From positions 181,243 through 245,242 of the forward strand of contig NZ_FOXY01000007.1 of the NCBI RefSeq assembly GCF_900115865.1: a stretch of 64,000 nt of DNA. Direction: 5' to 3'. The position numbers were made by a program, and so were the translations under genes. Shown in pieces: positions 48,483-57,707 of the stretch. Below the pieces are notes generated by a model. That model saw only the letters and a program-made list of their open reading frames with translations, did no database searches and was not told where the DNA came from. This stretch comes from Donghicola eburneus (GTDB lineage: Bacteria > Pseudomonadota > Alphaproteobacteria > Rhodobacterales > Rhodobacteraceae). Position 1 is the stretch's first letter. Every line of letters starts with the position of its first letter.

Positions 48483-49987
48483 CTGATAAAATGGTCGATC
48501 TGTTTGTAATTGGCGGCGGCATCAACGGTGCTGGCGTGGCGCGGGATGCGGCTGGTCGCGGCCTGTCCGTGGTCCTGTGCGAAAAAGATGACTTGGCCCA
48601 AGGGACCTCGTCCCGTTCCGGCAAGTTGGTCCACGGTGGCCTGCGCTATCTGGAATACTACGAGTTCCGTCTGGTCCGCGAGGCGCTGATCGAGCGCGAG
48701 GTTCTGATGAACGCTGCGCCCCATATCATCTGGCCGATGCGCTTTGTCCTGCCTCATTCGCCCGATGACCGGCCCGCGTGGCTCGTGCGGTTGGGCCTGT
48801 TCCTGTACGACCACCTTGGCGGTCGCAAGAAGCTGCCCGGCACCCGCACCCTGAACCTGCGCCGCGACCCAGAGGGCGCGCCGATCATGGATCAATACAC
48901 GCGCGGCTTCGAATACTCGGACTGTTGGGTCGATGATGCACGTCTGGTCGTGCTGAACGCCGTAGACGCGGCCGAACGCGGGGCGACTGTTCTGACCCGC
49001 ACCGCCTGCACCAGCGCCCGCCGCGAGGATGGCGCGTGGACCGTGACCACCAAGAACGCGATGACGGGCGAGGAACGCAGCTTCCGTGCGAAATGCATCG
49101 TGAACGCGGCTGGTCCTTGGGTCAGCCAAGTGATTAATAACGTGGCCGGTTCGAACTCCACCCGGAACGTGCGTCTGGTCAAGGGCAGCCACATCATCGT
49201 CCCCAAATTCTGGGAGGGGCAGCAGGCCTATCTGGTGCAGAACCACGACAAACGCGTGATTTTCATCAACCCCTACGAAGGGGACAAGGCGCTGATCGGC
49301 ACCACAGACATCCAATACGAAGGCCGCGCCGAAGAGGTGACCGCCGACGAGTCCGAGATCGACTACCTGATCAAGGCGGTGAACCGGTATTTCAAGGAGA
49401 AGCTCCGCCGCGAGGATGTGGTGCGCAGCTTTTCGGGCGTGCGTCCGCTGTTTGATGACGGGCAGGGCAACCCAAGCGCTGTGACCCGTGACTATGTTTT
49501 CGACATCGACGACCAGAATGGCGTGCCGATGCTGAACATCTTTGGCGGTAAGATCACTACTTTCCGCGAATTGGCCGAGCGGGGTCTGCACAAGATCGCC
49601 GACTACTTCCCCCAGATGAAGGGTGACTGGACCGAACACGCGCCTTTGCCCGGTGGGGATATGCCCGACGCCGATTACGAGGTCTTCCGCGAGAAGATGA
49701 AGGCTGATTACCCGTGGATGCCCCGCGCCCTGCGCAAGCATTACGGTCGCCTGTATGGCACGCGTATCGCTCAGATCGCGGGTGATGCGACGGCTCTGGA
49801 CGGACTGGGTCAGCACTTCGGCGGTAACCTGTATGAGGCCGAAGTCGCCTATCTGGTGCAGAACGAATGGGCCCAAACCGCCGAAGATATTCTGTGGCGC
49901 CGGACCAAACACCGCCTGCACATGACCGAGGCTGAGCAGGCCGCCTTTACCGAATGGTTCGAAGCAAACGTGGACAAGGCAGCGTAA
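48479..49987 (+). CDS. eryB: D-erythritol 1-phosphate dehydrogenase
   Basis: A 502-residue FAD-dependent enzyme of the GlpD family. It has the dinucleotide loop VIGGGINGAGVARDAAGRGL near residue 10, SSRSGKLVHGGLRYLE (FAD contact), FGGKITTFRELAE near 365, and the C-terminal DUF-type domain. It oxidises D-erythritol 1-phosphate to D-erythrulose 1-phosphate and passes electrons to the respiratory chain. It could be mistaken for glycerol-3-phosphate dehydrogenase; the operon context decides for EryB. Confidence 0.9.
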   Translation: MTDKMVDLFVIGGGINGAGVARDAAGRGLSVVLCEKDDLAQGTSSRSGKLVHGGLRYLEYYEFRLVREALIEREVLMNAAPHIIWPMRFVLPHSPDDRPAWLVRLGLFLYDHLGGRKKLPGTRTLNLRRDPEGAPIMDQYTRGFEYSDCWVDDARLVVLNAVDAAERGATVLTRTACTSARREDGAWTVTTKNAMTGEERSFRAKCIVNAAGPWVSQVINNVAGSNSTRNVRLVKGSHIIVPKFWEGQQAYLVQNHDKRVIFINPYEGDKALIGTTDIQYEGRAEEVTADESEIDYLIKAVNRYFKEKLRREDVVRSFSGVRPLFDDGQGNPSAVTRDYVFDIDDQNGVPMLNIFGGKITTFRELAERGLHKIADYFPQMKGDWTEHAPLPGGDMPDADYEVFREKMKADYPWMPRALRKHYGRLYGTRIAQIAGDATALDGLGQHFGGNLYEAEVAYLVQNEWAQTAEDILWRRTKHRLHMTEAEQAAFTEWFEANVDKAA

Positions 49988-49990
49988 CTG

Positions 49991-50923
49991 ATGGCTCTGA
50001 CTCTTTCCCTGAACACCAACCCTTTGGTGAACCGCTACGCTGACCCCGATGATCTGATCGAAACGGTGGCGCGGGATCTGAAGATCCGCGACCTGCAACT
50101 GACGCACGAGTTCATCAACCCAAGTTGGCAGGCAGACACCATCCGCCGTTTGACACGCCAGATGAAGGCCGCGATGGACCGGACCGGTGTGCGCGTGACC
50201 AGCGGGATGACCGGCCCCTACGGGCGGCTGAACCACTTTGGGCATCCCGATGCGGATGTGCGTCGATACTACGTGGACTGGTTCAAGACCTTTGCCGACA
50301 TCATCGGGGATCTTGGCGGGACGTCGGTCGGTACCCAGTTCGCGATCTTTACCTATCGCGATTTCGATGACGCGCAGCGCCGCGAAGACCTGATCCAGAT
50401 CGCTATCGATTGCTGGGCCGAGGTGGCCGAGCACGCCAAGGGCGCTGGTCTCGACTATGTCTTCTGGGAGCCCATGAGCGTGGGCCGCGAATTCGGCGAG
50501 ACCATCGCCGAGTGCATGAAGTTGCAGGACCGTCTGACTGCCGCCGATATGGCGATCCCCATGTGGATGATGGCCGACATCGACCATGGCGACGTGACCA
50601 GTGACAATCCCGATGACTTTGACCCCTACGCGTGGGCGCGGGCCGTGCCGCAGGTCAGCCCGATCATTCACATCAAACAGTCGCTGATGGACAAGGGCGG
50701 GCACCGTCCCTTTACCGCCGAGTTTAACGCCAAGGGCCGCATCCAGCCGGAACCGCTGCTCAAGGCTTTCGAAGAGGGCGGGGCGAAGGACAACGAGATC
50801 TGCCTGGAGCTATCCTTCAAAGAGCGTGATCCCAACGACCGCGAAGTGATCCCCCAGATCGCCGAGAGCGTCGCGTTTTGGGCTCCGCACATCGACAGCG
50901 GCGTTCAGGACCTGAATATTTAA
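49991..50923 (+). CDS. eryC: D-erythrulose 1-phosphate 3-epimerase
   Basis: A 310-residue TIM-barrel protein of the xylose isomerase-like superfamily. Motifs are LQLTHEFINPSWQ, RVTSGMTGPYGRLNHFGHPD (His), VFWEPMSVGREFGETI (metal-binding Glu), MMADIDHGDVTS and IIHIKQSLMDKGGHRPF. In Brucella EryC interconverts D- and L-erythrulose 1-phosphate. It starts three bases after eryB. The next gene is separated by a riboswitch with its own promoter. Confidence 0.88.
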   Translation: MALTLSLNTNPLVNRYADPDDLIETVARDLKIRDLQLTHEFINPSWQADTIRRLTRQMKAAMDRTGVRVTSGMTGPYGRLNHFGHPDADVRRYYVDWFKTFADIIGDLGGTSVGTQFAIFTYRDFDDAQRREDLIQIAIDCWAEVAEHAKGAGLDYVFWEPMSVGREFGETIAECMKLQDRLTAADMAIPMWMMADIDHGDVTSDNPDDFDPYAWARAVPQVSPIIHIKQSLMDKGGHRPFTAEFNAKGRIQPEPLLKAFEEGGAKDNEICLELSFKERDPNDREVIPQIAESVAFWAPHIDSGVQDLNI

Positions 50924-50981
50924 GCCGACGCGACGACCTTTGCCGCGTTTGGCACGAAAAAGTCGCCTGCGGCGCTTGAAC

Positions 50982-51010
50982 TTATCTTTCGGCGCGGGCA
51001 CATCTATACT
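50982..51010 (+). promoter_or_regulatory. Candidate promoter of the FMN riboswitch unit
   Basis: TATACT (51005-51010) lies directly before the riboswitch; TTATCT, 17 bases upstream of it, is a weak -35. A transcript starting about 51017 would begin inside the first bases of the aptamer, so the element has its own start and is not only part of the eryABC message. Confidence 0.45.
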
Positions 51011-51011
51011 G

Positions 51012-51134
<123 letters not shown>

Positions 51135-51211
51135 TCGTCATGGCGTCGCTGATCGCGAGGCCAATGACTTCTATCGCCTTGGGACCATTTGTTAATACCA
51201 AGGATGGTTCC

Positions 51212-51649
51212 ATGACTGAAAAACTTAATATCGCCTTCATCAAAGCACGTTGGCACTCGGACATCGTCGATCAGGCGCTGGTCGGGTTTAAAGCCGATAT
51301 GGATGCGTCGGACGTCGCCTATGAGGTGACTGCGATTGACGTGCCCGGTGCGTTCGAAATGCCCCTACTGGCCAAGAAGCTTGGCGAAAGCGGCAAGTAT
51401 GATGCGATCGTTTGTGCGGCTCTGGTCGTTGACGGCGGCATCTACCGCCATGACTTTGTCGCCCAAGCGGTTGTCACAGGCCTGATGGATGCGCAGCTGG
51501 CCACAGGCGTTCCGACCTATTCGGTCTCGCTGACCCCGCACCACTTCCAGCCCAGCCAAGAACACATGGGCTTCTACTTCGACCACTTCGTGAAGAAGGG
51601 CGCAGAGGCCGCCAGCGCGGTCCGCATGGTCGCGGCAATCGACCTCTGA
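51212..51649 (+). CDS. ribH2: 6,7-dimethyl-8-ribityllumazine synthase, RibH2 type
   Basis: A 145-residue lumazine synthase, which condenses 5-amino-6-ribitylaminouracil with 3,4-dihydroxy-2-butanone 4-phosphate in riboflavin synthesis. IAFIKARWHSDIVDQALVGF, VPGAFEMPLLAKKL, VVDGGIYRHDFVAQAV (catalytic His) and VPTYSVSLTPHHFQPSQEH match the decameric type II enzyme of Brucella and Mesorhizobium rather than the 60-mer RibH. AAGGATGG precedes the ATG. It is placed within the erythritol locus under an FMN riboswitch and followed by a terminator. Confidence 0.93.
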   Translation: MTEKLNIAFIKARWHSDIVDQALVGFKADMDASDVAYEVTAIDVPGAFEMPLLAKKLGESGKYDAIVCAALVVDGGIYRHDFVAQAVVTGLMDAQLATGVPTYSVSLTPHHFQPSQEHMGFYFDHFVKKGAEAASAVRMVAAIDL

Positions 51650-51661
51650 TCCGACAGCGAA

Positions 51662-51687
51662 AGGCGGCGCGTGGCGTCGCCTTTTTC
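51662..51687 (+). terminator. Intrinsic terminator after ribH2
   Basis: AGGCGGCG/CGTCGCCT pairs as 8 bp (one G-U) with a 5-base loop, followed by five T residues. It separates ribH2 from eryD, so eryD needs its own promoter. Confidence 0.82.
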
Positions 51688-51699
51688 TTGTTGGTTGAC

Positions 51700-51731
51700 T
51701 TTACCTTTGGTGAATTATTTTTCAGACTGAA
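51700..51731. promoter_or_regulatory. Candidate operators upstream of eryD
   Basis: Two dyads lie between the ribH2 terminator and eryD: TTTACC-TTT-GGTGAA (51700-51714, one imperfect pair) and the perfect TTCAG-A-CTGAA (51721-51731). They are good candidates for EryD self-regulation; no matching copy was found upstream of eryA by eye. Confidence 0.4.
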
Positions 51732-51759
51732 TAAAATTTTGCAAAGGCGGTAATGCACG

Positions 51760-52710
51760 GTGGCGAAGCCAAACGGAAACGGCGATTCAGAGATGTCCAT
51801 GGCGCTGCGCGCGGCGTGGCTGCATTACGCGGGCGGCTTGACCCAAGCGGCTGTCGCCAAACGTCTTGGCGTGCCATCGGTGAAGGCGCATCGCTTGATC
51901 GCCCGTGCCGTCGCTGAGGGCGCCGTCAAGGTGACTGTCGAAGGCGATATCGTCGAGTGCGTTGATCTGGAGATGCAACTTTCAGAGCGATTTGGCCTCG
52001 AGTTTTGCGAAGTTGCCCCCGATATCGGCGAAGAAGGGCTGCCGCTGCGCGCTTTGGGGCTGGCAGGGGCCAGCTATCTGCGTCGCGAGCTAGAGCACGG
52101 CGATCACGCGGTAATCGGTCTGGCTCACGGACGGACCTTGGCCGCGAGTGTGCAGCAACTGCCGCGCATGGATGGGCTGAAGCAGCGTTTCGTGTCGCTC
52201 CTGGGGGGGCTGGCACGAAATTTCTCGGCGAACCCGCACGAGGTGATGCACAAGCTGGCAGAAAAAACGGGCGCGCCTGCGTTCATGATGCCAGTGCCAT
52301 TCTTTGCCAACACGGTCGAGGATCGTGAAGTCATGCTGCACCAGAAGGGCGTGGGCGAAGTGTTCGAGATGGCGAACAACGCGGATCTGAAAATCGTTGG
52401 AATTGGCACGGTAGAGCCGGATGCGCAGTTGGTGCATTCCGGCATGATCGAACACGAAGAGATTGAAGAGATCAAAGCCGCTGGTGGGCGCGGGGAAATG
52501 CTGGGGCATTTCTTTGATGCAAGCGGGGCCGTGATGGAAACGACCCTGACAGCGCGGACCCTTGGCGCCTGCATGGGCGAGGGCGACGAGATCGTCGCGA
52601 TTGCGGGTGGCGCGGATAAACTGGCCGCCATTCACGCTGTGCTCTGTAGTGGCAAGCTCAAGGGCTTGATTACGGATGAGTTGACCGCGCAGGCGCTGCT
52701 AAATCTCTGA
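51760..52710 (+). CDS. eryD: Erythritol catabolism regulator EryD (SorC/DeoR type)
   Basis: A 316-residue regulator. The N-terminal helix-turn-helix is AWLHYAGGLTQAAVAKRLGVPSVKAHRLIARAVAEG. The rest is a SorC-type sugar-phosphate-binding domain (VIGLAHGRTLAASVQQLP, FVSLLGGLARNF, VGIGTVEPDAQLVHSGMI, AIAGGADKLAAIHAVL). In Brucella EryD represses the ery operon and is released by an inducer related to erythritol. It starts with GTG and ends near a hairpin shared with the convergent transaldolase gene. Confidence 0.9.
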   Translation: MAKPNGNGDSEMSMALRAAWLHYAGGLTQAAVAKRLGVPSVKAHRLIARAVAEGAVKVTVEGDIVECVDLEMQLSERFGLEFCEVAPDIGEEGLPLRALGLAGASYLRRELEHGDHAVIGLAHGRTLAASVQQLPRMDGLKQRFVSLLGGLARNFSANPHEVMHKLAEKTGAPAFMMPVPFFANTVEDREVMLHQKGVGEVFEMANNADLKIVGIGTVEPDAQLVHSGMIEHEEIEEIKAAGGRGEMLGHFFDASGAVMETTLTARTLGACMGEGDEIVAIAGGADKLAAIHAVLCSGKLKGLITDELTAQALLNL

Positions 52711-52720
52711 TCCGACATCG

Positions 52721-52760
52721 CTACAAAAAGGAAAAGCGGCCCGAGGGCCGCTTTGCTGTA
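52721..52760. terminator. Terminator between eryD and transaldolase
   Basis: A perfect 9-bp stem AAAGCGGCC/GGCCGCTTT with loop CGAG (52733-52754). On the minus strand the stem is followed by TCCTTTTTG, a good T-run for the transaldolase transcript. On the plus strand the tail is poorer. Confidence 0.8.
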
Positions 52761-52779
52761 TTCTGATTGTCGCCCGTGA

Positions 52780-53433
52780 TTACAGGATCGACTGACCGGT
52801 TGCAGCCCAATCCTTGGCGAACTGGTCCAGACCTTTGTCGGTCAGAACGTGCTTGGCCAGACCTTTGATGACCGCAGGCGGGATGGTTGCAACGTCGGCA
52901 CCCAGAACCGCGGCGTCTTTGACGTGATTCGGCGTACGTACCGATGCGGCCAGAATTTCGGTCTCGAAGCCGTAGTTGTCGTAGATCGCGCGGATGTCTG
53001 CGATCAGCTCCATGCCGTCGATGTTGATGTCATCGAGGCGGCCGATGAAGGGGCTGATGTAGGTCGCGCCAGCTTTTGCCGCCAGAAGAGCCTGGTTTGC
53101 GCTGAAGCACAGGGTGACGTTGGTTTTGACGCCCTTGTTGGTGAAGTAGCGGCACGCCTTCAGACCGTCGAGGGTCAGCGGCAGCTTGATCACAACGTTA
53201 TCCGCGATCTGTGCCAGGTGGTCGCCTTCGGCAACCATGCCGTCGTAATCCATGGCAGCAACTTCGGCGGACACGGGGCCGTCGATCAGTGCGCAGATTT
53301 CCGCGATCACTTCTTTGAAGTCACGGCCCGACTTGGCGATCAGGCTGGGGTTGGTGGTGACACCGTCCAGCAGACCGTAGTCGTTCAGTTCTTTGATGTC
53401 CTCGACAACAGCGGTATCGACGAAGAATTTCAT
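52780..53433 (-). CDS. tal: Transaldolase, fructose-6-phosphate-aldolase-like (short type)
   Basis: A 217-residue single-domain transaldolase of the TalC/FSA length class. [30 protein letters not shown] opens the barrel; Lys83 in NVVIKLPLT is the Schiff-base residue; [29 protein letters not shown] is the phosphate-site region. It would exchange a dihydroxyacetone unit between fructose 6-phosphate plus erythrose 4-phosphate and sedoheptulose 7-phosphate plus glyceraldehyde 3-phosphate. Fourteen bases separate it from transketolase, so they form a unit. Confidence 0.92.
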   Translation of the reverse strand: MKFFVDTAVVEDIKELNDYGLLDGVTTNPSLIAKSGRDFKEVIAEICALIDGPVSAEVAAMDYDGMVAEGDHLAQIADNVVIKLPLTLDGLKACRYFTNKGVKTNVTLCFSANQALLAAKAGATYISPFIGRLDDINIDGMELIADIRAIYDNYGFETEILAASVRTPNHVKDAAVLGADVATIPPAVIKGLAKHVLTDKGLDQFAKDWAATGQSIL

Positions 53434-53447
53434 GGGGTCTCTCCTGA

Positions 53448-55463
53448 TTAGGCCATCAGTGCTTTTGCACGTGCGATGATCGCCTCTTTGGTAATTCCGA
53501 ATTGTTCATACAGCTCCTCTGCGGGAGCCGACGCGCCGAAGCTGGTCATGCCGATCACGTCATCTTCGCGGGCCACGTAGCGTGTCCATCCGAACTTGCC
53601 AGCGGCCTCGACTGCGATGCGTGGAGCACTGCCCAGAGTCGCGGCCTTATAATCATCATCTTGGGCTTCGAACAACTCCCAGCTTGGCATCGACACGACA
53701 GCGACGGATTTGCCATCCGCGTGCAGAGCTTCTGCGGCCTCGACCGCGAGCGACACTTCGGTGCCGGTCGCGAGCAGGGTGATATCACGGCCCTCGCCAA
53801 ACTGGCGGATGACGTAGGCGCCCTTTTCCGACAGGTTTTCGCCGGTTTCCTCTAGGCGCAGTTGCGGCACACCCTGACGGGACAGGGCCAGTAGCGAAGG
53901 GGTCTTGGCGCTGCGCATGGCGATATCCCAGCATTCCAGCGTCTCGACCACGTCGGCGGGGCGGAAGCTGAAGAGGTTGGGCATGGCACGGAGCGACGCC
54001 ATGTGTTCGACCGGCTGGTGGGTCGGGCCATCTTCGCCAAGGCCGATCGAGTCGTGGGTCATCACGTAGACGGTCGGGATCTCCATCAGGGCAGACAGGC
54101 GGATCGCGTTGCGGACATAGTCCGAGAATACCATGAAGGTGCCGCCATACGGACGCAGACCGCCGTGGACCAGCATACCATTCATGGCCGCGCCCATCGC
54201 AAACTCACGCACGCCATAGCCCACATAGCGGCCGGACTTTTCTGCTGTGAACTGGCTGTCGACTGCAGGCACGCGGGTCAGGTTAGAACCGGTCAGGTCC
54301 GCCGAGCCACCGATCATCTCGGGCAGGACTGGAGTGATGGCTTCCAGCGCGATCTGGCTGGCCTTTCGGGTCGCGACCTTTTGCGGATTCGCGAACAGGT
54401 CCGCGCGGGCTTTGGCCATTGCGGTCTTGTAGGCATCAGGCAACTGGCCGGTCAGGCGACGGCTGAATTCACTGCGGGTGTCGGCGTCTTTGGCCGCGAG
54501 GCGGGTTTCCCATGCCTGACGGGCGTCGGCACCACGGGAGCCGATCGCGCGCCACTGGTCCAACAGAGCGGCAGGGATTTCAAAGGGCGCAGCGTCCCAA
54601 CCCAAGGCCGCTTTGGTCGCCGCGGCTTCGTCCCCGCCAAGGGGCGAGCCGTGGGAGCTGGCGGTGCCAGCCTTGTTCGGGGCGCCAAAGCCAATCACGG
54701 TCTTCATCGCGATTAGGCTGGGTTTGGTGGTCTCCGCTTTTGCTGCGGTGATGGCTGTGTCCAGCTCGGCGGGGTTGTGGCCATCGCAGGACTGCACGTG
54801 CCAGCCGCAAGCGGCCAGACGGGCTGGGATGTCTTCGCTGAACGACACAGAGGTCGGGCCATCAATGGTGATCTCGTTGTCGTCGTACAGAACGATCAGT
54901 TTGCCGAGGCCGAGATGACCTGCCAGTGAAATCGCCTCTTGGCCAATGCCTTCTTGCAGGCAGCCATCGCCGAGGAACACATAGGTGTGGTGATCGACAA
55001 CATCGCTACCGAATTCGTCGGCCAGACGGCGCTCTGCCATGGCCATGCCAACCGCGTTCGCGATGCCCTGACCAAGGGGACCGGTGGTGGTCTCAATACC
55101 CTTGGCGTGCCCGTATTCGGGGTGGCCTGCTGTGATCGCACCCTTCTGGCGGAAGTTCTTGATCTGATCCAGCATCATGTCTTCGTAGCCGGTCAGGTGC
55201 AGCAGCGAATAGAGCAGCATCGACGCGTGGCCGTTCGACAGGACGACGCGGTCGCGGTCGGGCCAATCGGGGTTCGCAGAGTCAAATTTCAGGTGGTTCT
55301 TGAACAACACGGTTGCTGCATCGGCCATGCCCATAGGCGCGCCGGGGTGGCCGGATTTCGCAGCCTCGACCGCGTCGATCGACAGGGCGCGAATGCAGTT
55401 GGCCAGAGCAAAAGTTGCGGGATCAATTGCGGCTTTGTCAGCCACCAGAACGTCTTTGGGCAT
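53448..55463 (-). CDS. tkt: Transketolase
   Basis: A 671-residue thiamine diphosphate enzyme. Signatures: [14 protein letters not shown] near residue 35, [16 protein letters not shown] with [14 protein letters not shown] (ThDP/Mg motif GDG...N), [15 protein letters not shown] (catalytic Glu) and [22 protein letters not shown]. It moves two-carbon units between pentose, tetrose and hexose phosphates. In this locus it would consume the erythrose 4-phosphate made from erythritol. The start at 55463 follows GGAGGACTGAG and excludes a 21-residue upstream extension. Usually an essential housekeeping enzyme, so a second copy may exist elsewhere. Confidence 0.95.
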   Translation of the reverse strand: MPKDVLVADKAAIDPATFALANCIRALSIDAVEAAKSGHPGAPMGMADAATVLFKNHLKFDSANPDWPDRDRVVLSNGHASMLLYSLLHLTGYEDMMLDQIKNFRQKGAITAGHPEYGHAKGIETTTGPLGQGIANAVGMAMAERRLADEFGSDVVDHHTYVFLGDGCLQEGIGQEAISLAGHLGLGKLIVLYDDNEITIDGPTSVSFSEDIPARLAACGWHVQSCDGHNPAELDTAITAAKAETTKPSLIAMKTVIGFGAPNKAGTASSHGSPLGGDEAAATKAALGWDAAPFEIPAALLDQWRAIGSRGADARQAWETRLAAKDADTRSEFSRRLTGQLPDAYKTAMAKARADLFANPQKVATRKASQIALEAITPVLPEMIGGSADLTGSNLTRVPAVDSQFTAEKSGRYVGYGVREFAMGAAMNGMLVHGGLRPYGGTFMVFSDYVRNAIRLSALMEIPTVYVMTHDSIGLGEDGPTHQPVEHMASLRAMPNLFSFRPADVVETLECWDIAMRSAKTPSLLALSRQGVPQLRLEETGENLSEKGAYVIRQFGEGRDITLLATGTEVSLAVEAAEALHADGKSVAVVSMPSWELFEAQDDDYKAATLGSAPRIAVEAAGKFGWTRYVAREDDVIGMTSFGASAPAEELYEQFGITKEAIIARAKALMA

Positions 55464-55507
55464 CTCAGTCCTCCTTCGTTGGAGGTGTGTTAGCGCCCAA
55501 ACTGAAT

Positions 55508-55570
55508 CGTAACAAGAAAAAATCACAAAATCACAAAAATTGTGTTGAACATGTTATGTTTGATGTTACG
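55508..55570. promoter_or_regulatory. Repeat-rich divergent control region between tkt and the DeoR gene
   Basis: Holds a tandem direct repeat ATCACAAA x2 (55522-55537), a dyad CACAA-AAA-TTGTG (55532-55544), the palindrome AACATGTT (55548-55555), and flanking CGTAAC (55508-55513) with GTTACG (55565-55570) in inverted orientation. It is AT-rich. Likely operators for the adjacent DeoR-type regulator acting on both tkt-tal and its own operon. Confidence 0.5.
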
Positions 55571-55632
55571 ACTGCAATCACCGTTTCGCTGGGGTATTTG
55601 AAGCCAAAGTGAAGCAGACAAAGGTTTGGAAG

Positions 55633-56394
55633 ATGAAACGCGACGAGCGCCAACAAGCGATCATGGACCTGCTGGTCGAGCAGGGATCGGTAGATCTGGA
55701 GGATCTGGCGCAGCGGTTTGTCGTTTCGAAAATGACCATCCACCGCGATCTGGACGAGTTGGAGCAGGCGGGCGTTCTGCGCAAAATCCGCGGCGGCGCG
55801 ACGACCGAAGCGGGCACCCAGTTCGAATCCGATTTCCGGTTCCGCGAACGGCGCAGTGGCGCGGCCAAAGACCGGATGACGGACGAGGCTCTGAAGCTGG
55901 TCGAACCCGGCATGACGGTAATGGTCAACGATGGCTCCACTGCAGCGGTGTTGGGGCGGCGTCTGGTGGAGAAGCGTCCATTGACTGTGATCACCAATAA
56001 CGCCGCGATCATGGATGCGCTGAGGGATGAAAGCGGGATCACGCTGATTGCTTTGGGCGGGACCTATTCGGCGAAGTTTAATGCTTACTTTGGCGTTGTG
56101 ACCGAGGATGCACTAGATCGCCTACGGGCAGATATTGCCTTTATCTCTGTGCCTGCCGTGGCGGGGATGGAGGCGTTTCACATGGACGACGAGGTGGTGC
56201 GCGCCAAGCGGGCGATGCAAGCATCGGCGCGTCAGAGTTGCCTTTTGATTAACCACACCCGTTTCGAACGCACTGCCCTGCACAAGCTGTGCGACCTCAC
56301 CGATTACACCGCGATTATCACCGACGACACACCTCCGCAGGCCGCGCTAGACGCGATGGCCGAGGGTGGGGTGGACCTGATCGTCGCCAACTAA
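55633..56394 (+). CDS. DeoR family transcriptional regulator
   Basis: A 253-residue regulator. MKRDERQQAIMDLLVEQGSVDLEDLAQRFVVSKMTIHRDLDELEQAGVLRKIRGGA is the DeoR winged helix. The rest is a DeoR sugar-phosphate sensor domain (NDGSTAAVLGRRL, TVITNNAAIMDAL, ALGGTYSAKFNAYFG, INHTRFERTALHKL). It probably responds to a tetrose phosphate and controls eryH-eryI and perhaps tkt-tal. The ATG at 55633 follows GGAAG; a start eight codons earlier is possible. Fourteen bases separate it from eryH. Confidence 0.9.
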   Translation: MKRDERQQAIMDLLVEQGSVDLEDLAQRFVVSKMTIHRDLDELEQAGVLRKIRGGATTEAGTQFESDFRFRERRSGAAKDRMTDEALKLVEPGMTVMVNDGSTAAVLGRRLVEKRPLTVITNNAAIMDALRDESGITLIALGGTYSAKFNAYFGVVTEDALDRLRADIAFISVPAVAGMEAFHMDDEVVRAKRAMQASARQSCLLINHTRFERTALHKLCDLTDYTAIITDDTPPQAALDAMAEGGVDLIVAN

Positions 56395-56407
56395 AGGACC
56401 CAAGGAC

Positions 56408-57172
56408 ATGACCGCCTCATTCTGGATCGGAACCAGCTGGAAGATGAACAAAACCCTCGCCGAAGCGATGGTCTTTGCCGAGGCTCTGGCCGCTGCGGAT
56501 GGCGGTCGCGACGAGCGCATCCAGCGCTTTGTGATCCCTTCGTTCACCAATGTCCGTCAGGTCAAGGACGTGCTGGCCGAGACCTCGGTCAAAGTGGGCG
56601 CGCAGAACATGCACTGGGCCGATCAGGGCGCGTGGACCGGCGAAGTGTCCCCTTTGATGCTCAAGGACTGTAATCTCGACATCGTGGAACTGGGGCATTC
56701 GGAGCGCCGCGAGCACTTTGGCGAGACTGACGAAACCGTTGGTCTGAAGACCGAAGCTGCTGTGCGTCACGGAATGATCCCGCTGATCTGCATCGGTGAA
56801 ACCCTGCCCGAACGCGAAGCGGGCCGCGCTGCCGAAGTGTTGGAGCAGCAGGTGCGTGGCGCCCTGTCCAAGCTGTCGGATGACCAGAAATCGGCAGAGA
56901 TCCTGCTGGCCTACGAGCCCGTCTGGGCCATCGGCGAGAACGGCATTCCCGCAACTTCAGAGTATGCGGATGCGCGTCAGGCCGAAATCATTGCCGTGGC
57001 CCATGACGTGCTGGGGCGCAAAGTGCCCTGCCTCTATGGTGGTTCGGTCAACCCCGGCAATTGCGAAGAACTCATCAGCTGCCCGCATATCGACGGGCTG
57101 TTCATCGGCCGCAGTGCTTGGAACGTCGAGGGATACCTCGACATTCTCGCCAAATGCGCGGCCAAGATTTGA
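56408..57172 (+). CDS. eryH: L-erythrulose 1-phosphate isomerase (TIM homologue)
   Basis: A 254-residue triosephosphate isomerase homologue. The catalytic residues are kept: Lys12 in GTSWKMNK, His97 in [13 protein letters not shown], Glu170 in [19 protein letters not shown], with phosphate site YGGSVNPGN. The normal GNWKMN opening is altered to GTSWKMN, replacing the subunit-contact Asn with Ser, as in the EryH branch. In Brucella EryH turns L-erythrulose 1-phosphate into D-erythrulose 4-phosphate. Pairing with an RpiB-type gene downstream supports this over glycolytic TIM. Confidence 0.9.
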   Translation: MTASFWIGTSWKMNKTLAEAMVFAEALAAADGGRDERIQRFVIPSFTNVRQVKDVLAETSVKVGAQNMHWADQGAWTGEVSPLMLKDCNLDIVELGHSERREHFGETDETVGLKTEAAVRHGMIPLICIGETLPEREAGRAAEVLEQQVRGALSKLSDDQKSAEILLAYEPVWAIGENGIPATSEYADARQAEIIAVAHDVLGRKVPCLYGGSVNPGNCEELISCPHIDGLFIGRSAWNVEGYLDILAKCAAKI

Positions 57173-57191
57173 TCCCAGAGGAGAGATCCAC

Positions 57192-57644
57192 ATGAAAATT
57201 GCAGTAGCAGGCGATAGCGCAGGCGAAGGTCTGGCAAAGGTTCTGGCCGATTACCTTGGCGACAAATATGAGGTGTCCGAAGTGTCGCGCACCGACGAAG
57301 GCCCCGATGCCTTCTACGCGAATCTGTCGGACCGCGTATGCAACGGCGTTCTGGATGGCACTTATGACCGTGCGATCCTGTGCTGTGGCACCGGCATCGG
57401 TGTGTGTCTGTCGGCGAACAAAGTTCCGGGCATCCGAGCTGCACAAACGCACGACACCTACTCGGCAGAGCGCGCAGCCCTTTCGAACAACGCGCAGGTC
57501 ATCACCATGGGTGCACGTGTCATCGGCAGTGAATTGGCAAAAGCCATCGCCGACGCGTTCCTGTCCAACAGCTTTGATGAAAATGGCCGCTCGGCGGGCA
57601 ACGTCAACGCGATCAACGATCTGGACGTGAAATACCGCAAGTAA
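57192..57644 (+). CDS. eryI: D-erythrulose 4-phosphate isomerase (RpiB homologue)
   Basis: A 150-residue RpiB/LacAB-family isomerase. [35 protein letters not shown] contains the active-site Cys (65) and the His-Asp pair. The usual SDHAG of RpiB is GDSAG here, so the first His is replaced by Ser. In Brucella EryI makes D-erythrose 4-phosphate, the last step of erythritol breakdown. It follows eryH by 19 bases with AGAGGAGAG before the ATG, and ends at a strong terminator. Confidence 0.9.
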   Translation: MKIAVAGDSAGEGLAKVLADYLGDKYEVSEVSRTDEGPDAFYANLSDRVCNGVLDGTYDRAILCCGTGIGVCLSANKVPGIRAAQTHDTYSAERAALSNNAQVITMGARVIGSELAKAIADAFLSNSFDENGRSAGNVNAINDLDVKYRK

Positions 57645-57668
57645 CTCCCAAGGCTTGCGGTGATCGAA

Positions 57669-57702
57669 AGCGCGGCACACCCCAACGGTGCCGCGCTTCT
57701 TT
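57669..57702 (+). terminator. Terminator after eryI
   Basis: A perfect 10-bp stem AGCGCGGCAC/GTGCCGCGCT with a 9-base loop, followed by TCTTTG. It lies between convergent eryI and the fructose-bisphosphatase gene and may serve both. Confidence 0.8.
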
Positions 57703-57707
57703 GTGCC

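Noticed and set aside
48479..49987. Reading eryB as glycerol-3-phosphate dehydrogenase and eryA as glycerol kinase
   Set aside because: Both are plausible by family alone, but the eryABC order with EryD, EryH and EryI downstream fits erythritol much better.
48347..50704. 785-codon minus-strand frame opposite eryB and eryC
   Set aside because: Shadow of two well-supported genes; low-complexity His/Gln/Arg-rich translation without domains.
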